From: Petrolisthes cinctipes
Lineage: Eukaryota > Arthropoda > Malacostraca > Decapoda > Porcellanidae
Assembly: GCA_033782935.1 (NCBI GenBank)
Contig: JAWQEG010000287.1
Location: 310,001-374,000 of the forward strand
DNA length: 64,000 bases
Reading direction: 5' to 3'
Every line of letters begins with the position of its first letter. Within the stretch, counting starts at the first letter, position 1. This document shows, one piece after another, positions 37,658 to 51,700 of the stretch. Under the pieces are notes generated by a model. The model had not been told where the DNA came from. It did no database searches and worked only from the letters and a program-made list of their open reading frames with translations. Made by a program: the position numbers and the translations under genes.

Positions 37658-39263
37658 GAAAATTCGATATTTTTGGGTCCCAGAAGCGATCTGTATATGC
37701 CTACTCCTTGCTAGAATGTTTTCAAGATACAGACCCAAAACATGCTCAAAATCGATATTTTAAGTGCAAAAAGTCGATATGTGCATGCATCTTCTGTACC
37801 CGTTTATATCTCAAATTCAGGCTCAAAACACCCAAAAAATCGATATTTTTGTGTCCCAGAAGCTATCTGTACATGCCTACTCCGTGTTAGCGTATTTTCA
37901 AAATACAGGCCCAAAACATGCTCAAAATCGATATTTTAGGTTCCCAAAGTCGATATGTGCATGCATCTTCTGAATCCGTTTATATCTCAAATTCAGGCTC
38001 AAAACCATCGAAAATTCGATATTTTTGGGTCCCAGAAGCGATCTGTACATGCCTACTCCGTGTTAATGTATTTTCAAAATACAGGCCCAAAACATGCTGA
38101 AAATCTATATTTTAGGTGCCCAAAGTCAATATGTGTATGCATCTTCTGTACCCGTCTATTTCATAGATTCTGGTTCAAAACACCAAAAAATTCGATATTT
38201 TTGGGTCCCAGAAGCGATCTGTACATGCCTACTCCTTGCTGGAATGTTTTCAAGATACAGACCCAAAACATGCTCAAAATCGATATTTTAGGTGTCCAAA
38301 GTCGATATTTGCATGCATTTTCTGTACCCGTTTATATCTCAAATTCAGGCTAAAAAACACCCGAAAATTCGATATTTTTGTGTCCCAGAAGTGATCTGTA
38401 CGTGCATACTCCGTGTTAGAGTGTTTTTAAAATACAGGCCCAAAACATGCTCAAAATCGATATTTTAAGTGCAAAAAGTCGATATGTGCATGCATTTTCT
38501 GTACCCGTTTATATCCCTAATTCTGGTTCATAACACCAGAAAATTCGATATTTTTGGGTCATAGAAGCGATCTGTACATGCCCACTCAGTGCTAGAATAT
38601 TTTCAAATTATACGCCCAAAACATACTAAAAATCGATATTTTGGGTGCCAAAGTCGATATGTGCATGTATCTTCTGTACCCGTTTATATCACAAATTCAG
38701 GCTCAAAACACCCAAAAAATCGACATTTTTGTGTCCCAGAAGCGATCTGTACTTGTCTACACCGTGTTAGAGTATTTTCAAAATACAGGCCCAAAACATG
38801 CTTAAAATCGATATTTTAGGTGTCCAAAGTCGATACGTGCATGCATCTTCTGTACCCGTTAATATCTCAAATTCAGGCTTAAAACACTCAAAAATTCGAT
38901 ATTTTTGGGTCCCAGAAGCGATCTGTACATGCCTACTCCGTGTTAAAGTATTTTCAAAATACAGGCCCAAAACATGCTGAAAATCTATATTTTAGGTGCC
39001 CAAAGTCAATATGTCTATGCATCTTCTGTATCCGTCTATATCATAGATTCTGGTTCAAAACACCCAAAAATTCGATATTTTTGGTCCCAGAAGCGATCTG
39101 TACATGCCTACTCCTTGCTAGAATGTTTTCAAGATACAGACCCAAAACATGCTCAAAATCGATATTATAGGTGCAAAAAGTCGATATGTGCATTCATCCT
39201 CTGTAACCGGTTATATCCCAAATTCTGGCTCAAAACACCCGAAAATTCGATATTTTTGGGTCC
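37658..39263. repeat. Second copy of part U, one monomer shorter
   Basis: Matches 32034-32670 at +5,624 bp, then 32846-33815 at +5,448 bp. The change of 176 bp shows that exactly one monomer (about 32670-32846 in the first copy) is missing here. Rare shared words include TATATCATAGATTCTGG (TATTTCATAG here) and GGCTAAAAAACACCCG. Confidence 0.82.
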
Positions 39264-39693
39264 CCGAAGCGATCAGTACATGCCTACTCAGTTCTATAAT
39301 ATTTTCAAATTATACGCCAAAAACAAACTAATAATTTATATTTTGGGTGCCAAAGTCGATATGTGCATGCATCTTCTGTACCCGTTTATATCTCAAATTC
39401 AGGCTCAAAACACCCAAAAATCGATATTTTTGTGTCTCAGAAGCAATCTGTACATGTCTACACCGTATTTGAGTATTTTCAAAATACAGGCCCAAAAGAT
39501 GCTCAAAATCGATATTTTAGGTGCCCAAAGTCGATATGTGCATGCATCTTCTGTACCCGTTTATATCTCAAATTCAGGCTCAAAAGATACGAAAATTCAA
39601 TGTTTTTGGGTCCCAGAAGCGATCTGTACGTGCATACTCCGTGTTAGAGTGTTTTTAAAATACAGGCCCAAAACATGCTTAAAATCGATATTT

Positions 39694-40259
39694 TAGGTGC
39701 AAAAAGTCAATATGTGTATGCATCTTCTGTACCCGTGTATATCCCTAATTCTGGTTCATAACACCAGAAAATTCGATATTTTTGGGTCCCAGAAGCGATC
39801 TGTACATGCCTACTCCTTGCTAGAATGTTTTCAAGATACAGACCCAAAACATGCTCAAAATCGATATTTTAAGTGCAAAAAGTCGATATGTGCATGCATC
39901 TTCTGTACCCGTTTATATCTCAAATTCAGGCTCAAAACACCCAAAAAATCGATATTTTTGTGTCCCATAAGCGATCTGTACATGCTTACTCCGTGTTAGC
40001 GTATTTTCAAAATACAGGCCCAAAACATGCTCAAAATCGATATTTTAGTTGCCCAAAGTCGATATGTGCATGCATCTTCTGAATCCGTTTATATCTCAAA
40101 TTCTGGCTCAAAACCCTCTAAAATTCGATATTTTTGGGTCCCAGAAGCGATCTGTACATGCCTATTCCGTGGTAATGCATTTTCAAAATACAGGCCCAAA
40201 ACATGCTGAAAATCTATATTTTAGGTGCCCAAAGTCAATATGTGTATGTATCTTCTGTA
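39694..40259. repeat. 12-monomer-spaced duplication of 37585-38150
   Basis: Matches 37585-38150 at +2,109 bp (twelve monomers minus 3 bp). Shared words include GTGCAAAAAGTCAATATG followed by TAATTCTGGTTCATAACACC, then CGTGTTAGCGTATTTTC and CTTCTGAATCCGTTTATATC. Confidence 0.78.
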
Positions 40260-40521
40260 CCCTTCTATATCCCAAATTCAGGTTCAAAACACCAGAAAAT
40301 TCGGCTTTTTTGGGTCCCAGAAGCGATCTGTACATGCCTACTCCTTGCTAGAATGTTTTCAATATACAGACCCAAAACATGCTAAAAATCGATATTTTAA
40401 GTGCAAAAAGTCGATATGTGCATGCATCCTCTGTACCCGGTTATATCCCAAATTCAGGCTCAAAACCCCCGAAAATTCGATATTTTTGGGTCCCAGAAGC
40501 GATCTGTACATGCCTACTCAG

Positions 40522-41927
40522 TGCTAGAATATTTTTAAATTATACGCCCAAAACATACTAAAAATCGATATTTTGGGTGCCAAAGTCGTTATGTGCATGC
40601 ATCTTCTGTACCCGTTTATATCTCAAATTCAGTTTCAAAACACCCAAAAATTCGATATTTTTGTGTCCCAGAAGCAATCTGTACATGTCTACACCGTGTT
40701 AGAGTATTTTCAAAATACAGGCCCAAAATATGCTCAAAATCGATATTTTAGGTGCCCAAAGTCAATATGTGCATCCATCTTCTGTACCTGTTCATATCTC
40801 AAATTCAGGCTCAGAACACCCAAAAATTCGATTTATTTGGATCTCAGAAGCGATCTGTACGTGTCTACTCAGTGTTAGAGTATTTTAAAGATACAGGCCC
40901 AAAACATGTTCAAAATCGATATTTTGGGTGCCCAAAGTCGATATGTGCATGCATCTTCTGTACCCGTTTATATCTCAAATTCAAACTCAAAACACCCGAA
41001 TATTCGATATTTTTGGGTAACAAAAGCAATGTGTACATGCATACTCCGTGTTAGAGTATTTTCAAAATACAGGCCTAAAACATGCTGAAAATCGATATTT
41101 TAGCTGCCCAAAGTCAATATGTGTATGCATCTTCTGTACCCGTCTATATCCCAAATTAAGGTTCAAAACACTCGAAAATTCGATATTTTTGGGTCCCAAA
41201 AGCAATCTGTACATGCCTACTCAGTGCTAGAATGTTTTCAAATTATACGCCCAAAACATACTAAAAATCGATATTTTGGGTGCCAAAGTCGTTATGAGCA
41301 TGCATCTTCTGTACCCGTTTATATCTCAAATTCAGTTTCAAAACACCCAAAAAATCGATATTTTTGTGTCCCAGAAGCGATCTGTACATGTCTACACCGT
41401 GTTAGAGTATTTTCAAAATACAGGCCCAAAATATGCTCAAAATCGATATTTTAGGTGCCCAAATTCGATTTGTGCATGCATCTTCTGTACCCGTTCATAT
41501 CTCAAATTCAGGCTCAGAACACCCGAAAATTCGATTTATTTGGATCCCAGAAGCTATCTGTACGTGCCTACTCAGTGTTAGAGTATTTTAAAGATACTGG
41601 CCGAAAACATGTTCAAAATCGATATTTTGGGTGCCCAAAGTCGATATGTGCATGCATCTTCTGTACCCGTTTATATCTCAAATTGAAACTCAAAACACCA
41701 GAATATTCGATATTTTTGGGTACCAAAAGCAATGTGTACATGCATACTCCGTGTTAGAGTATTTTCAAAATACAGGCCTAAAACATGCTGAAAATCGATA
41801 TTTTAGCTGCCCAAAGTCAATATGTGTATGCATCTTCTGTACCCGTCAATATCCCAAATTCAGGATCAAAACACTCGGAAATTCGATATTTTTGGGTCCC
41901 AGAAGCAATCTGTACATGCCTACTTCT
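40522..41927. repeat. 703-bp (4-monomer) tandem duplication
   Basis: Unit 1 (about 40522-41224) and unit 2 (about 41225-41927) match at +703 bp. Shared rare words are AAATTATACGCCCAAAACAT, GTCGTTATG, GATTTATTTGGATC, TTTTAAAGATAC and CACCCGAATATTCGAT or its one-base variant. Related monomers recur near 45110, 46517 and 48985. Confidence 0.82.
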
Positions 41928-42059
41928 TGCTAGAATGTTTTCAAGATACAGACCCAAAACATGCTGAAAATCGATATTTTAGGTGCAAAAAGTCGAAATG
42001 TGCATGCATCTTCTGTACCCGTTTATATCTCAAATTCAGGCTCAAAACACCCAAAAATT

Positions 42060-43100
42060 CGATATTTTTGGGTTCCAAAAGCGATCTGTACATGTCTACT
42101 CCGTGTTAGAGTATTTTCAAAATACAGGCCCAAAACATGCTCAAAATCGATATTTTAGGTGCCCAAAGTCGATATGTGCATGCATCTTCCGTGTCCGTTT
42201 ATATCTCAAATTCAGGCTCGAAACACCCGAAAATTCAATGTTTTTGGGTCCCAGAAGCAATCTGTACGTGCATACTCCGTGTTAGAGTGTTTTTAAAATA
42301 CAGGCCCAAAACATGCTGAAAATCGATATTTTATGTGCCCAAAGTCAATATGTGTATGCATCTTCTGCATCCGTCTATATTCCTAATTCTGGTTCATAAC
42401 ACCAGAAAATTCGATATGTTTGGGTCACAGAAGCGATCTGTACATGCCTACTCCTTGCTAGAATGTTTTCAAGATACAGACCCAAAACATGCTCAAAATC
42501 GATATTTTAAGTGCAAAAAGTCGATATGTTCATGCATCTTCTGTACCCGTTTATATCTCAAATTCAGGCTCAAAACTCCGAAAATTCGATATTTTTGTGT
42601 CCCTTAAGCAATTTGCAAATGCCTACTCAGTGCTAGAATGTTTTTAAAATAAAGGCTTAAAACATGTTATAAATCGATATTTTAGGTGTCCAAAGTCGAT
42701 ATGTGCATGCATCTTCTGTACCCGTTTATATCTCAAATTCAGGCTCAAAACACCCAAAAAATCTATATTTTTGTGTCCCAGAAGCGATCTGTACATGCCT
42801 ACTCGTTGTTAGAGTATTTTCAAAATACAGGCCCAAAACATGCTCAAAATCGATATTTTAGGTGCCCAAAGTCGATATGTGCATGCATCTTCTGTATCCG
42901 TTTATATCTCAAATTCAGGCTCAAAACTCTCGAAAATTCGATATTTTTGGGTCCCAGAAGCGATCTGTACATGCCTACTCCGTGTTAATGTATTTTCAAA
43001 ATACAGGCCCAAAACATGCTAAAAATCTATATTTTAGGTGCCCAAAGTCAATATGTGTATGCATCTTCTGTACCCGTCTATATCCCAAATTCAGGTTAAA
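42060..43100. repeat. 32-monomer-spaced duplication, copy 1
   Basis: Matches 47688-48729 at +5,628 to +5,629 bp (32 monomers minus 3 or 4). Shared markers are CAATGTTTTTGGGTCCCAG, TTAAGCAATTTGCAAATGCC, AAATAAAGGCTTAAAACATG and CTCGTTGTTAGAG. The 8-monomer tandem repeat at 44391-47645 lies between the copies. Confidence 0.78.
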
Positions 43101-44390
43101 AACACCAGAAAATTCAATATTTTTGGGTCCCAGATGCAATCTGTACATGCCTACTCCTTGCTAGAATGTTTTCAAGATACAGACCCAAAACATGTTAAAA
43201 ATCGATATTTTAAGTTCAAAAAGTCGATATGTGCATGCATCTTCTGTACCCGTTTATATCTCAAATTCAGGCTCAAAACTCCGAAAATTCATTATTTTTG
43301 GGTCCCTTAAGCAATCTGCACATGCCTACTCAGTGCTAGAATGTTTTTAAAATACAGGCTTAAAACATGCTATAAATCGATATTTTAGGTGTCCAAATTC
43401 GATATGTGCATGCATCTTCTGTACCCGTTTATATCTCAAATTCAGGCTCAAAACACCCAAAAAATCGATATTTTTGTGTCCCAGAAGCGATCTGTACATG
43501 TCTACACCGTGTTTGAGTATTTTCAAGATACAAAACCCAAAACATGCTCAAAATCGATATTTTAAGTGCAAAAAGTCGATATGTGCATGCATCTTATGTA
43601 CCCGTTTATATCACAAATTCAGGCTCAAAACACCCAAAAAATCGATATTTTTGGGTCCCAAAAGCGATCTGTACATGTCTACTCCGTGTTAGAGTATTTT
43701 TTAAATACAGGCCTAAAATATACTAAAAATCGATATTTTAGGTGCCCAATGTCGATATGTGCATGCATCTTCTGTACCCGTTTATATCTCAAATTCAGGC
43801 TCAAAACACCCAAAAAATCAATATTTTTGTGTCCCAGAAGCGATCACTACATGCCTACTCCGAGTTAGAGTATTTTCAAAATACAGGCCCAAAACATGCT
43901 CAAAATCGATATTTTAGGTGCACAAAGTCGATATGTGCATGCATCTTCTGTATCCGTTTATATCTCAAATTCTGGCTCAAAACACCCAAAAAATCGATAT
44001 TTTTGTGTCCCAGAAGCAATCTGTACATGCCTACTCCGTGTTAAAGTATTTTCCAAATACAGGCCCAAAACATGCTGAAAATCTATATTTTAGGTGCCCA
44101 AAGTCAATATGTTTATAAATCTTCTGTACCCGTCTATATCCCAAATTCAGGTTCAAAACACCAGAAAATTCGGTTTTTTTTTGTTCCAAAAGCGATCTGT
44201 ACATGCCTACTCCTTGCTAGAATGTTTTCAAGATACAGACTCAAAACATGCTCAAAATCGATATTTTAGGTGCAAAAAGTCGATATGTGCATGCATCCTC
44301 TGTACCCGGTTAAATCCCAAATTCTGGGTCAAAACACCCGAAAATTCGATATTTTTGGGTCCCAGAAGCGATCTGTACATGGCTACTCAG

Positions 44391-47300
44391 TGCTAGAATA
44401 TTTTCAAATTATACGTCCAAAACATACTAAAAATCGATATTTTGCGTGCCAAAGTCGATATGTGCATGCATCTTCTGTACCCGTTTATATCTCAAATTCA
44501 GGCTCAAAACACCCAAAAAATCGATATTTTTGTGTCCCAGAAGCAATCTGTACATGTCTACTCCGTGTTAGAGTATTTTCAAAATACAGGCCCAAAACAT
44601 GCTCAAAATCGATATTTTAGGTGCCCAAAGTCGATATGTGCATGCATCTTCTGAATCCGTTTATATCTCAAATTCAGGCTCAAAACACTCGAAAATTCGA
44701 TATTTTTGGGTCCCAGAAGCGATCTGTACATGCCTATTCCGTGTTAATGTATTTTCAAAATACAGGCCCAAAACATGCTGAAAATCTATATTTTAGGTGC
44801 CCAAAGTCAATATGTGTATGCATCTTCTGTACACGTCTATATCCCAAATTCAGGTTCAAAACACCACAAAAATTCTTCATTTTTGGGTCCCAGAAGCGAT
44901 CTGTACATGCCTACTCCTTGCTAGAATGTTTTCAATATACAGACTCAAAACATGCTCAAAATCTATATTTTAGGTGCAAAAAGTCGATATGTGCATGCAT
45001 CCTCTGTACCAGGTTATATCCCAAATTCAGGCTCAAAACCCCCGAAAATTCGATATTTTTGGGTCCCAAAAGCGATCTGTACATGCCTACTCAGTGCTAG
45101 AATATTTTCAAATTATACGCCCAAAACATACTAAAAATCGATATTTTGGGTGCCAAAGTCGTTAAGAGCATGCATCTTCTGTACCCGTTTATATCTCAAA
45201 TTCAGTTTCAAAACACCCAAAAAATCGATATTTTTTTGTCCCAGAAGCGATCTGTACATGTCTACACTGTGTTAGAGTATTTTCAAAATAAAGGCCCAAA
45301 ATATGCTCAAAATCGATATTTTAGGTGCCCAAATTCGATATGGGCATGCATCTTCTGTACCCGTTTATATCTCAAATTCAAACTCAAAACACCAGAATAT
45401 TCGATATTTTTGGGTACCAAAAGCAATGTGTACCTGCATACTCCGTGTTAGAGTATTTTCAAAATACAGGCCTAAAACATGCTGAAAATCGATATTTTAG
45501 CTGCCCAAAGTCAATATGTGTATGCATCTTCTGTACCCGTCTATATCCCAAATTCAGGTTCAAAACACTCGGAAATTCGATATTTTTGGGTCCCAGAAGC
45601 AATCTGTACATGCCTACTTCTTGCTAGAATGTTTTCAAGATACAGACCCAAAACATGCTCAAAATCGATATTTTAGGTGCAAAAAGTCGAAATGTGCATG
45701 CATCTTCTGTACCCGTTTATATCTCAAATTCAGGCTCAAAACACCAGAAAATTCGATATTTTTGGGTTCCAAAAGCGATCTGTACATGTCTACTCCGTGC
45801 TAGAATATTTTCAAATTATACGCCCAAAACATACTAAAAATCGATATTTTGCGTGCCAAAGTCGATATGTGCATGCATCTTCTGTACCCGTTTATATCTC
45901 AAATTCAGGCTCAAAACACCCAAAAAATCGATATTTTTGTGTCCCAGAAGCAATCTGTACATGTCTACTCCGTGTTAGAGTACTTTCAAAATACAGGCCC
46001 AAAACATGCTCAAAATCGATATTTTAGGTGCCCAAAGTCGATATGTGCATGCATCTTCTGAATCCGTTTATATCTCAAATTCAGGCTCAAAACACTCGAA
46101 AATTCGATATTTTTGGGTCCCAGAAGCGATCTGTACATGCCTATTCCGTGTTAATGTATTTTCAAAATACAGGCCCAAAACATGCTGAAAATCTATATTT
46201 TAGGTGCCCAAAGTCAATATGTGTATGCATCTTCTGTACACGTCTATATCCCAAATTCAGGTTCAAAACACCACAAAAATTCTTCATTTTTGGGTCCCAG
46301 AAGCGATCTGTACATGCCTACTCCTTGCTAGAATGTTTTCAATATACAGACCCAAAACATGCTCAAAATCTATATTTTAGGTGCAAAAAGTCGATATGTG
46401 CATGCATCCTCTGTACCAGGTTATATCCCAAATTCAGGCTCAAAACCCCCGAAAATTCGATATTTTTGGGTCCCAAAAGCGATTTGTACATGCCTACTCA
46501 GTGCTAGAATATTTTCAAATTATACGCCCAAAACATACTAAAAATCGATATTTTGGGTGCCAAAGTCGTTAAGAGCATGCATCTTCTGTACCCGTTTATA
46601 TCTCAAATTCAGTTTCAAAACACCCAAAAAATCGATATTTTTTTGTCCCAGAAGCGATCTGTACATGTCTACACTGTGTTAGAGTATTTTCAAAATAAAG
46701 GCCCAAAATATGCTCAAAATCGATATTTTAGGTGCCCAAATTCGATATGGGCATGCATCTTCTGTACCCGTTTATATCTCAAATTCAAACTCAAAACACC
46801 AGAATATTCGATATTTTTGGGTACCAAAAGCAATGTGTACCTGCATACTCCGTGTTAGAGTATTTTCAAAATACAGGCCTAAAACATGCTGAAAATCGAT
46901 ATTTTAGCTGCCCAAAGTCAATATGTGTATGCATCTTCTGTACCCGTCTATATCCCAAATTCAGGTTCAAAACACTCGGAAATTCGATATTTTTGGGTCC
47001 CAGAAGCAATCTGTACATGCCTACTTCTTGCTAGAATGTTTTCAAGATACAGACCCAAAACATGCTCAAAATCGATATTTTAGGTGCAAAAAGTCGAAAT
47101 GTGCATGCATCTTCTGTACCCGTTTATATCTCAAATTCAGGCTCAAAACACCAGAAAATTCGATATTTTTGGGTTCCAAAAGCGATCTGTACATGTCTAC
47201 TCCGTGCTAGAATATTTTCAAATTATACGCCCAAAACATACTAAAAATCGATATTTTGCGTGCCAAAGTCGATATGTGCATGCATCTTCTGTACCCGTTT

Positions 47301-47645
47301 ATATCTCAAATTCAGGCTCAAAACACCCAAAAAATCGATATTTTTGTGTCCCAGAAGCAATCTGTACATGTCTACTCCGTGTTAGAGTATTTTCAAAATA
47401 CAGGCCCAAAACATGCTCAAAATCGATATTTTAGGTGCCTAAAGTCGATATGTGCATGCATCTTCTGAATCCGTTTATATCTCAAATTCAGGCTCAAAAC
47501 ACTCGAAAATTCGATATTTTTGGGTCCCAGAAGCGATCTGTACATGCCTATTCCGTGTTAATGTATTTTCAAAATACAGGCCCAAAACATGCTGAAAATC
47601 TATATTTTAGGTGCCCAAAGTCAATATGTGTATGCATCTTCTGTA
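44391..47645. repeat. 1,407-bp (8-monomer) tandem higher-order repeat, 2.3 copies
   Basis: Unit A is about 44391-45797, unit B 45798-47204, and a partial unit C runs to 47645, all spaced 1,407 bp. Between A and B I see about four substitutions, for example ATACGTCC/ATACGCCC, GAGTATTTTC/GAGTACTTTC, CAGACTCAAAAC/CAGACCCAAAAC and GCGATCTG/GCGATTTG. This makes the units about 99.7% identical. Shared rare words include CACCACAAAAATTCTTCATT, GTCGTTAAGAGCATGC and GATATGGGCATGCATC. It is the cleanest multi-copy higher-order repeat in the window. Confidence 0.92.
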
Positions 47646-47687
47646 CTCGTTTATATCTCAAATTCAGGCTCAAAACACCAGAAAATT

Positions 47688-48729
47688 CGATATTTTTGGG
47701 TTCCAAAAGCGATCTGTACATGTCTACTCCGTGTTAGAGTATTTTCAAAATACAGGCCCAAAACATGCTCAAAATCGATATTTTAGGTGCCCAAAGTCGA
47801 TATGTGCATGCATCTTCTGTGTCCGTTTATATCTCAAATTCAGGGTCGAAACACCCGAAAATTCAATGTTTTTGGGTCCCAGAAGCAATCTGTACGTGCA
47901 TACTCCGTGTTAGAGTGTTTATAAAATACAGGCCCAAAACATGCTGAAAATCGATATTTTATGTGCCCAAAGTCAATATGTGTATGCATCTTCTATACCC
48001 GTCTATATCCTTAATTCTGGTTCATAACACCAGAAAATTCAATATGTTTGGGTCCCAGAAGCGATCTGTACATGCCTACTCCTTGCTAGAATGTTTTCAA
48101 GATACAGACCCAAAAACATGCTCAAAATAGATATTTTAAGTGCAAAAAGTCGATATGTGCATGCATCTTCTGTACCCGTTTATATCTCAAATTCAGGCTC
48201 AAAACTCCGAAAATTCGATATTTTTGTGTCCCTTAAGCAATTTGCAAATGCCTACTCAGTGCTAGAATGTTTTTAAAATAAAGGCTTAAAACATGCTATA
48301 AATCGATATTTTAGGTGTCCAAAGTCGATATGTGCATGCATCTTCTGTACCCGTTTATATCTCAAATTCAGGCTCAAAACACCCAAAAAATCGATATTTT
48401 TGTGTCCCAGAAACGATCTGTACATGCCTACTCGTTGTTAGAGTATTTTCAAAATACAGGCCCAAAACATGCTCAAAATCGATATTTTAGGTGCCCAAAG
48501 TCGATATGTGCATGCATCTTCTGTATCCGTTTATATCTCAAATTCAGGCTCAAAACTTTCGAAAATTCTATATTTTTGGGTCCCAGAAGCGATCTGTACA
48601 TGCCTACTCCGTGTTAATGTATTTTCAAAATACAGGCCCAGAACATGCTGAAAATCTATATTTTAGGTGCCCAAAGTCAATATGTGTATGCATCTTCTGT
48701 ACCCGTCTATATCCCAAATTCAGGTTCAA
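47688..48729. repeat. 32-monomer-spaced duplication, copy 2
   Basis: Partner of 42060-43100, with the same markers in the same order. Beyond 48729 the two diverge. Confidence 0.78.
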
Positions 48730-51700
48730 AACACCATAAAATTCGGTATTTTTGGGTCCCTGAAGCGATCTGTACATGCCTACTCCTTGCTAGAATTTGT
48801 TCAAGATACAGACCCAAAACATGCTCAAAATCGATATTTTAGGCTCAAAAAGTGGATATGTGCATGCATCCTCTGTACCCGGTTATATCCCAAATTCTGG
48901 CTCAAAACCCCCGAAAATTCGATATTTTTGGGTCCCAGAAGCGATCTGTACATGCCTACTCAGTGCTAGAATATTTTCAAATTATAAGCCCAAAACATAC
49001 TAAAAATCGATATTTTGGGTGCCAAAGTCGTTATGTGCATGCATCTTCTGTACCCGTTTATATCTCAAATTCAGTTTTAAAACACCCAAAAAATCGATAT
49101 TTTTGTGTCCCAGAAGCGATCTGTACATGTCTACACCGTGTTAGAGTATTTTCAAAATACAGGCCAAAAATATGCTCAAAATCGATATTTTAGGTGCCAA
49201 AGTCGATATGTGCATGCATCTTCTGTACCTGTTCATATCTCAAATTCAGTCTCAGAACACCCGAAAATTCGATTTATTTGGGTCCCAGAAGCGATCTGTA
49301 CGTGTCTACTCAGTGTTAGAGTATTTTAAAGATACAGGCCCAAAACATGTTCAAAATCGATGTTTTGGGTGCCCAAAGTCGATATGTGCATGCATCTTCT
49401 GTACCCGTTTATATCTCAAATTCAAACTCTAAACAACCGAATATTCGATATTTTTGGGTACCAAAAGCAATGTGTACATGCATACTCCGTGTTAGAGTAT
49501 TTTCAAAATACAGGCCTAAAACATGCTGAAAATCGATATTTTAGCTGCCCAAATTCAATATGTGTATGCATCTTCTGTACCCGTCTATATCCCAAATTCA
49601 GGTTCAAAACACTCGAAAATTCGATATTTTTGGGTCCCAGAAGCAATCTGTACATGCCTACTTCTTGCTAGAATGTTTTCAAGATACAGACCCAAAACAT
49701 GCTCAAAATCGATATTTTAGGTGCAAAAAGTCGAAATGTGCATGCATCTTCTGTACCCGTTTATATCTCAAATTCAGGCTCAAAACCCCCGAAAATTCGA
49801 TATTTTTGGGTTCCCGAAGCGATCTGTACATGCCTACTCCGTATTAGAGTATTGTCAAAATACTGGCCCAAAACATGCTCAAAATCGATATTTTAGGTGC
49901 CCAAAGTCGATATGTGCATGCATCTTCTGTATCCGTCTATATCCCAAATTCAGGTTCAAAACACCCGAAAATTCGATATTTTTGGGGTCCCAGAAGCGAT
50001 CTGTACATGCCTACTCCTTACTAGAATTTTTTCAAGATACAGACCCAAAACATGCTCAAAATCGATATTTTAGTGCAAAAGGTCGATATGTGCATGCATC
50101 TTCTGTACCGGTTTATATCTCAAATTCAGGCTCAAAACACCCGAAAATTCCATATTTTTGGGTCCCTTAAGCGATCCGTACATGCATACTCAGTGCTAGA
50201 TTGTTTTCAAAATATAGGCTCAAAACATGCTAAAAATCGATATTTTAGGTGTCCAAAGTCGATATGTGCATGCATCTTCTGTACCCGTTTATATCTCAAA
50301 TTCAGGCTCAAAACACCCGAAAATTCGATATTTTTGGGTCCCAAAAGCGATATGTACATGTCTACTCCGTGTTAGAGTACTTTTATAATACAGGCCCAAA
50401 ACATGCTAAAAATCGATATTTTAGGTGCCCAAAGTCGATATGTGCATGCATCATCTGTACCCGTTTATATCTCAAATTCAGGCTCAAAACACCCGAAAAT
50501 TCAATATTTTTGGGTCCCAGAAGCGATCTGTACGTGCATACTCCGTGTTAGAGTGTTTTTAAAATACAGGCCCAAAACATGCTGAAAATCGATATTTTAT
50601 ATGCCCAAAGTCAAAATGTGTATGCATCTTCTGTACACGTGTATATCCCTAATTCAGGTTCATAACACCAGAAAATTCGATATTTTTGGGTCCCAGAAGC
50701 GATCTGTACATGCCTACTCCTTGCTAGAATGTTTTCAAGATACAGACCCAAAACATGTTAAAAATCGATATTTTAAGTGCAAAAAGTCGATATGTGCATG
50801 TATCTTCTGTACCCGTTTATATCTCAAATTCAGGCTCAAAACTCCGAAAATTCGATATTTTTGGGTCCCTTAAGCAATCTGCACATGCCTACTCAGTGCT
50901 AGAATGTTTTTAAAATACAGGCTTAAAACATGCTATAAATCGATATTTTAGGTGTCCAAATTCGATATGTGCATGCATTTTTTGTATCCGTTTATATCTC
51001 AAATTCAGGCTCAAAACACCCGAAAATTCGATATTTTTGGGTCCCAGAAGCGATCTGTACGTGCATACTCCGTGTTAGAGTATTTTCATAATACAGGCCC
51101 AAAACATGCTCAAAATCGATATTTTAGGTGCCCAAAGTCGATATGTGCATGAATCTTCTGTTTCCGTCTATATCCCAAATTCAGGTTCAAAACACCCGAA
51201 AATTCGATATTTTTGGGTCCCAAAAGCGATCTGTACATGCCTACTCCTTGCTAGAATTTTTTAAGATACAAACCCAAGACATGCTCAAAATCGATGTTTT
51301 AGGTGTCCTAAGTCGATATGTGCATGCATCTTCTGTACCCGTTTATATCTCAAATTCAGGCTCAAAACACCAGAAAATTCAATAATTTTGGGTCCCAGAA
51401 GCGATCTGTACGTGCATACTCAGTGTTAGAGTGTTTTAAAATACAGGCCCAAAACATGCTGAAAATCGATATTTAATGTGCCCAAAGTCAATATGTGTAT
51501 GCATCTTCTGTACACGTGTATATCCCTAATTCAAGTTCAAAACACCCGAAAATTCGATATTTTTGGGTCCCAGAAGTGATCTGTACATGCCTACTCCTTG
51601 CTAGAATGTTTTCAAGATACAGACCTAAAACATGCTCAAAATCGATATTTTAAGTGCAAAAAGTCGATATGTGCATGCATCTTCTGTACCCGTTTATATC

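Noticed and set aside
38974..39696. 240-codon open frame, the longest in the window
   Set aside because: It is satellite throughout, crosses four monomers and so changes frame relative to the repeat each 176 bp. Its homologous copies elsewhere are broken by stops and single-base gaps, so I do not call it a gene.
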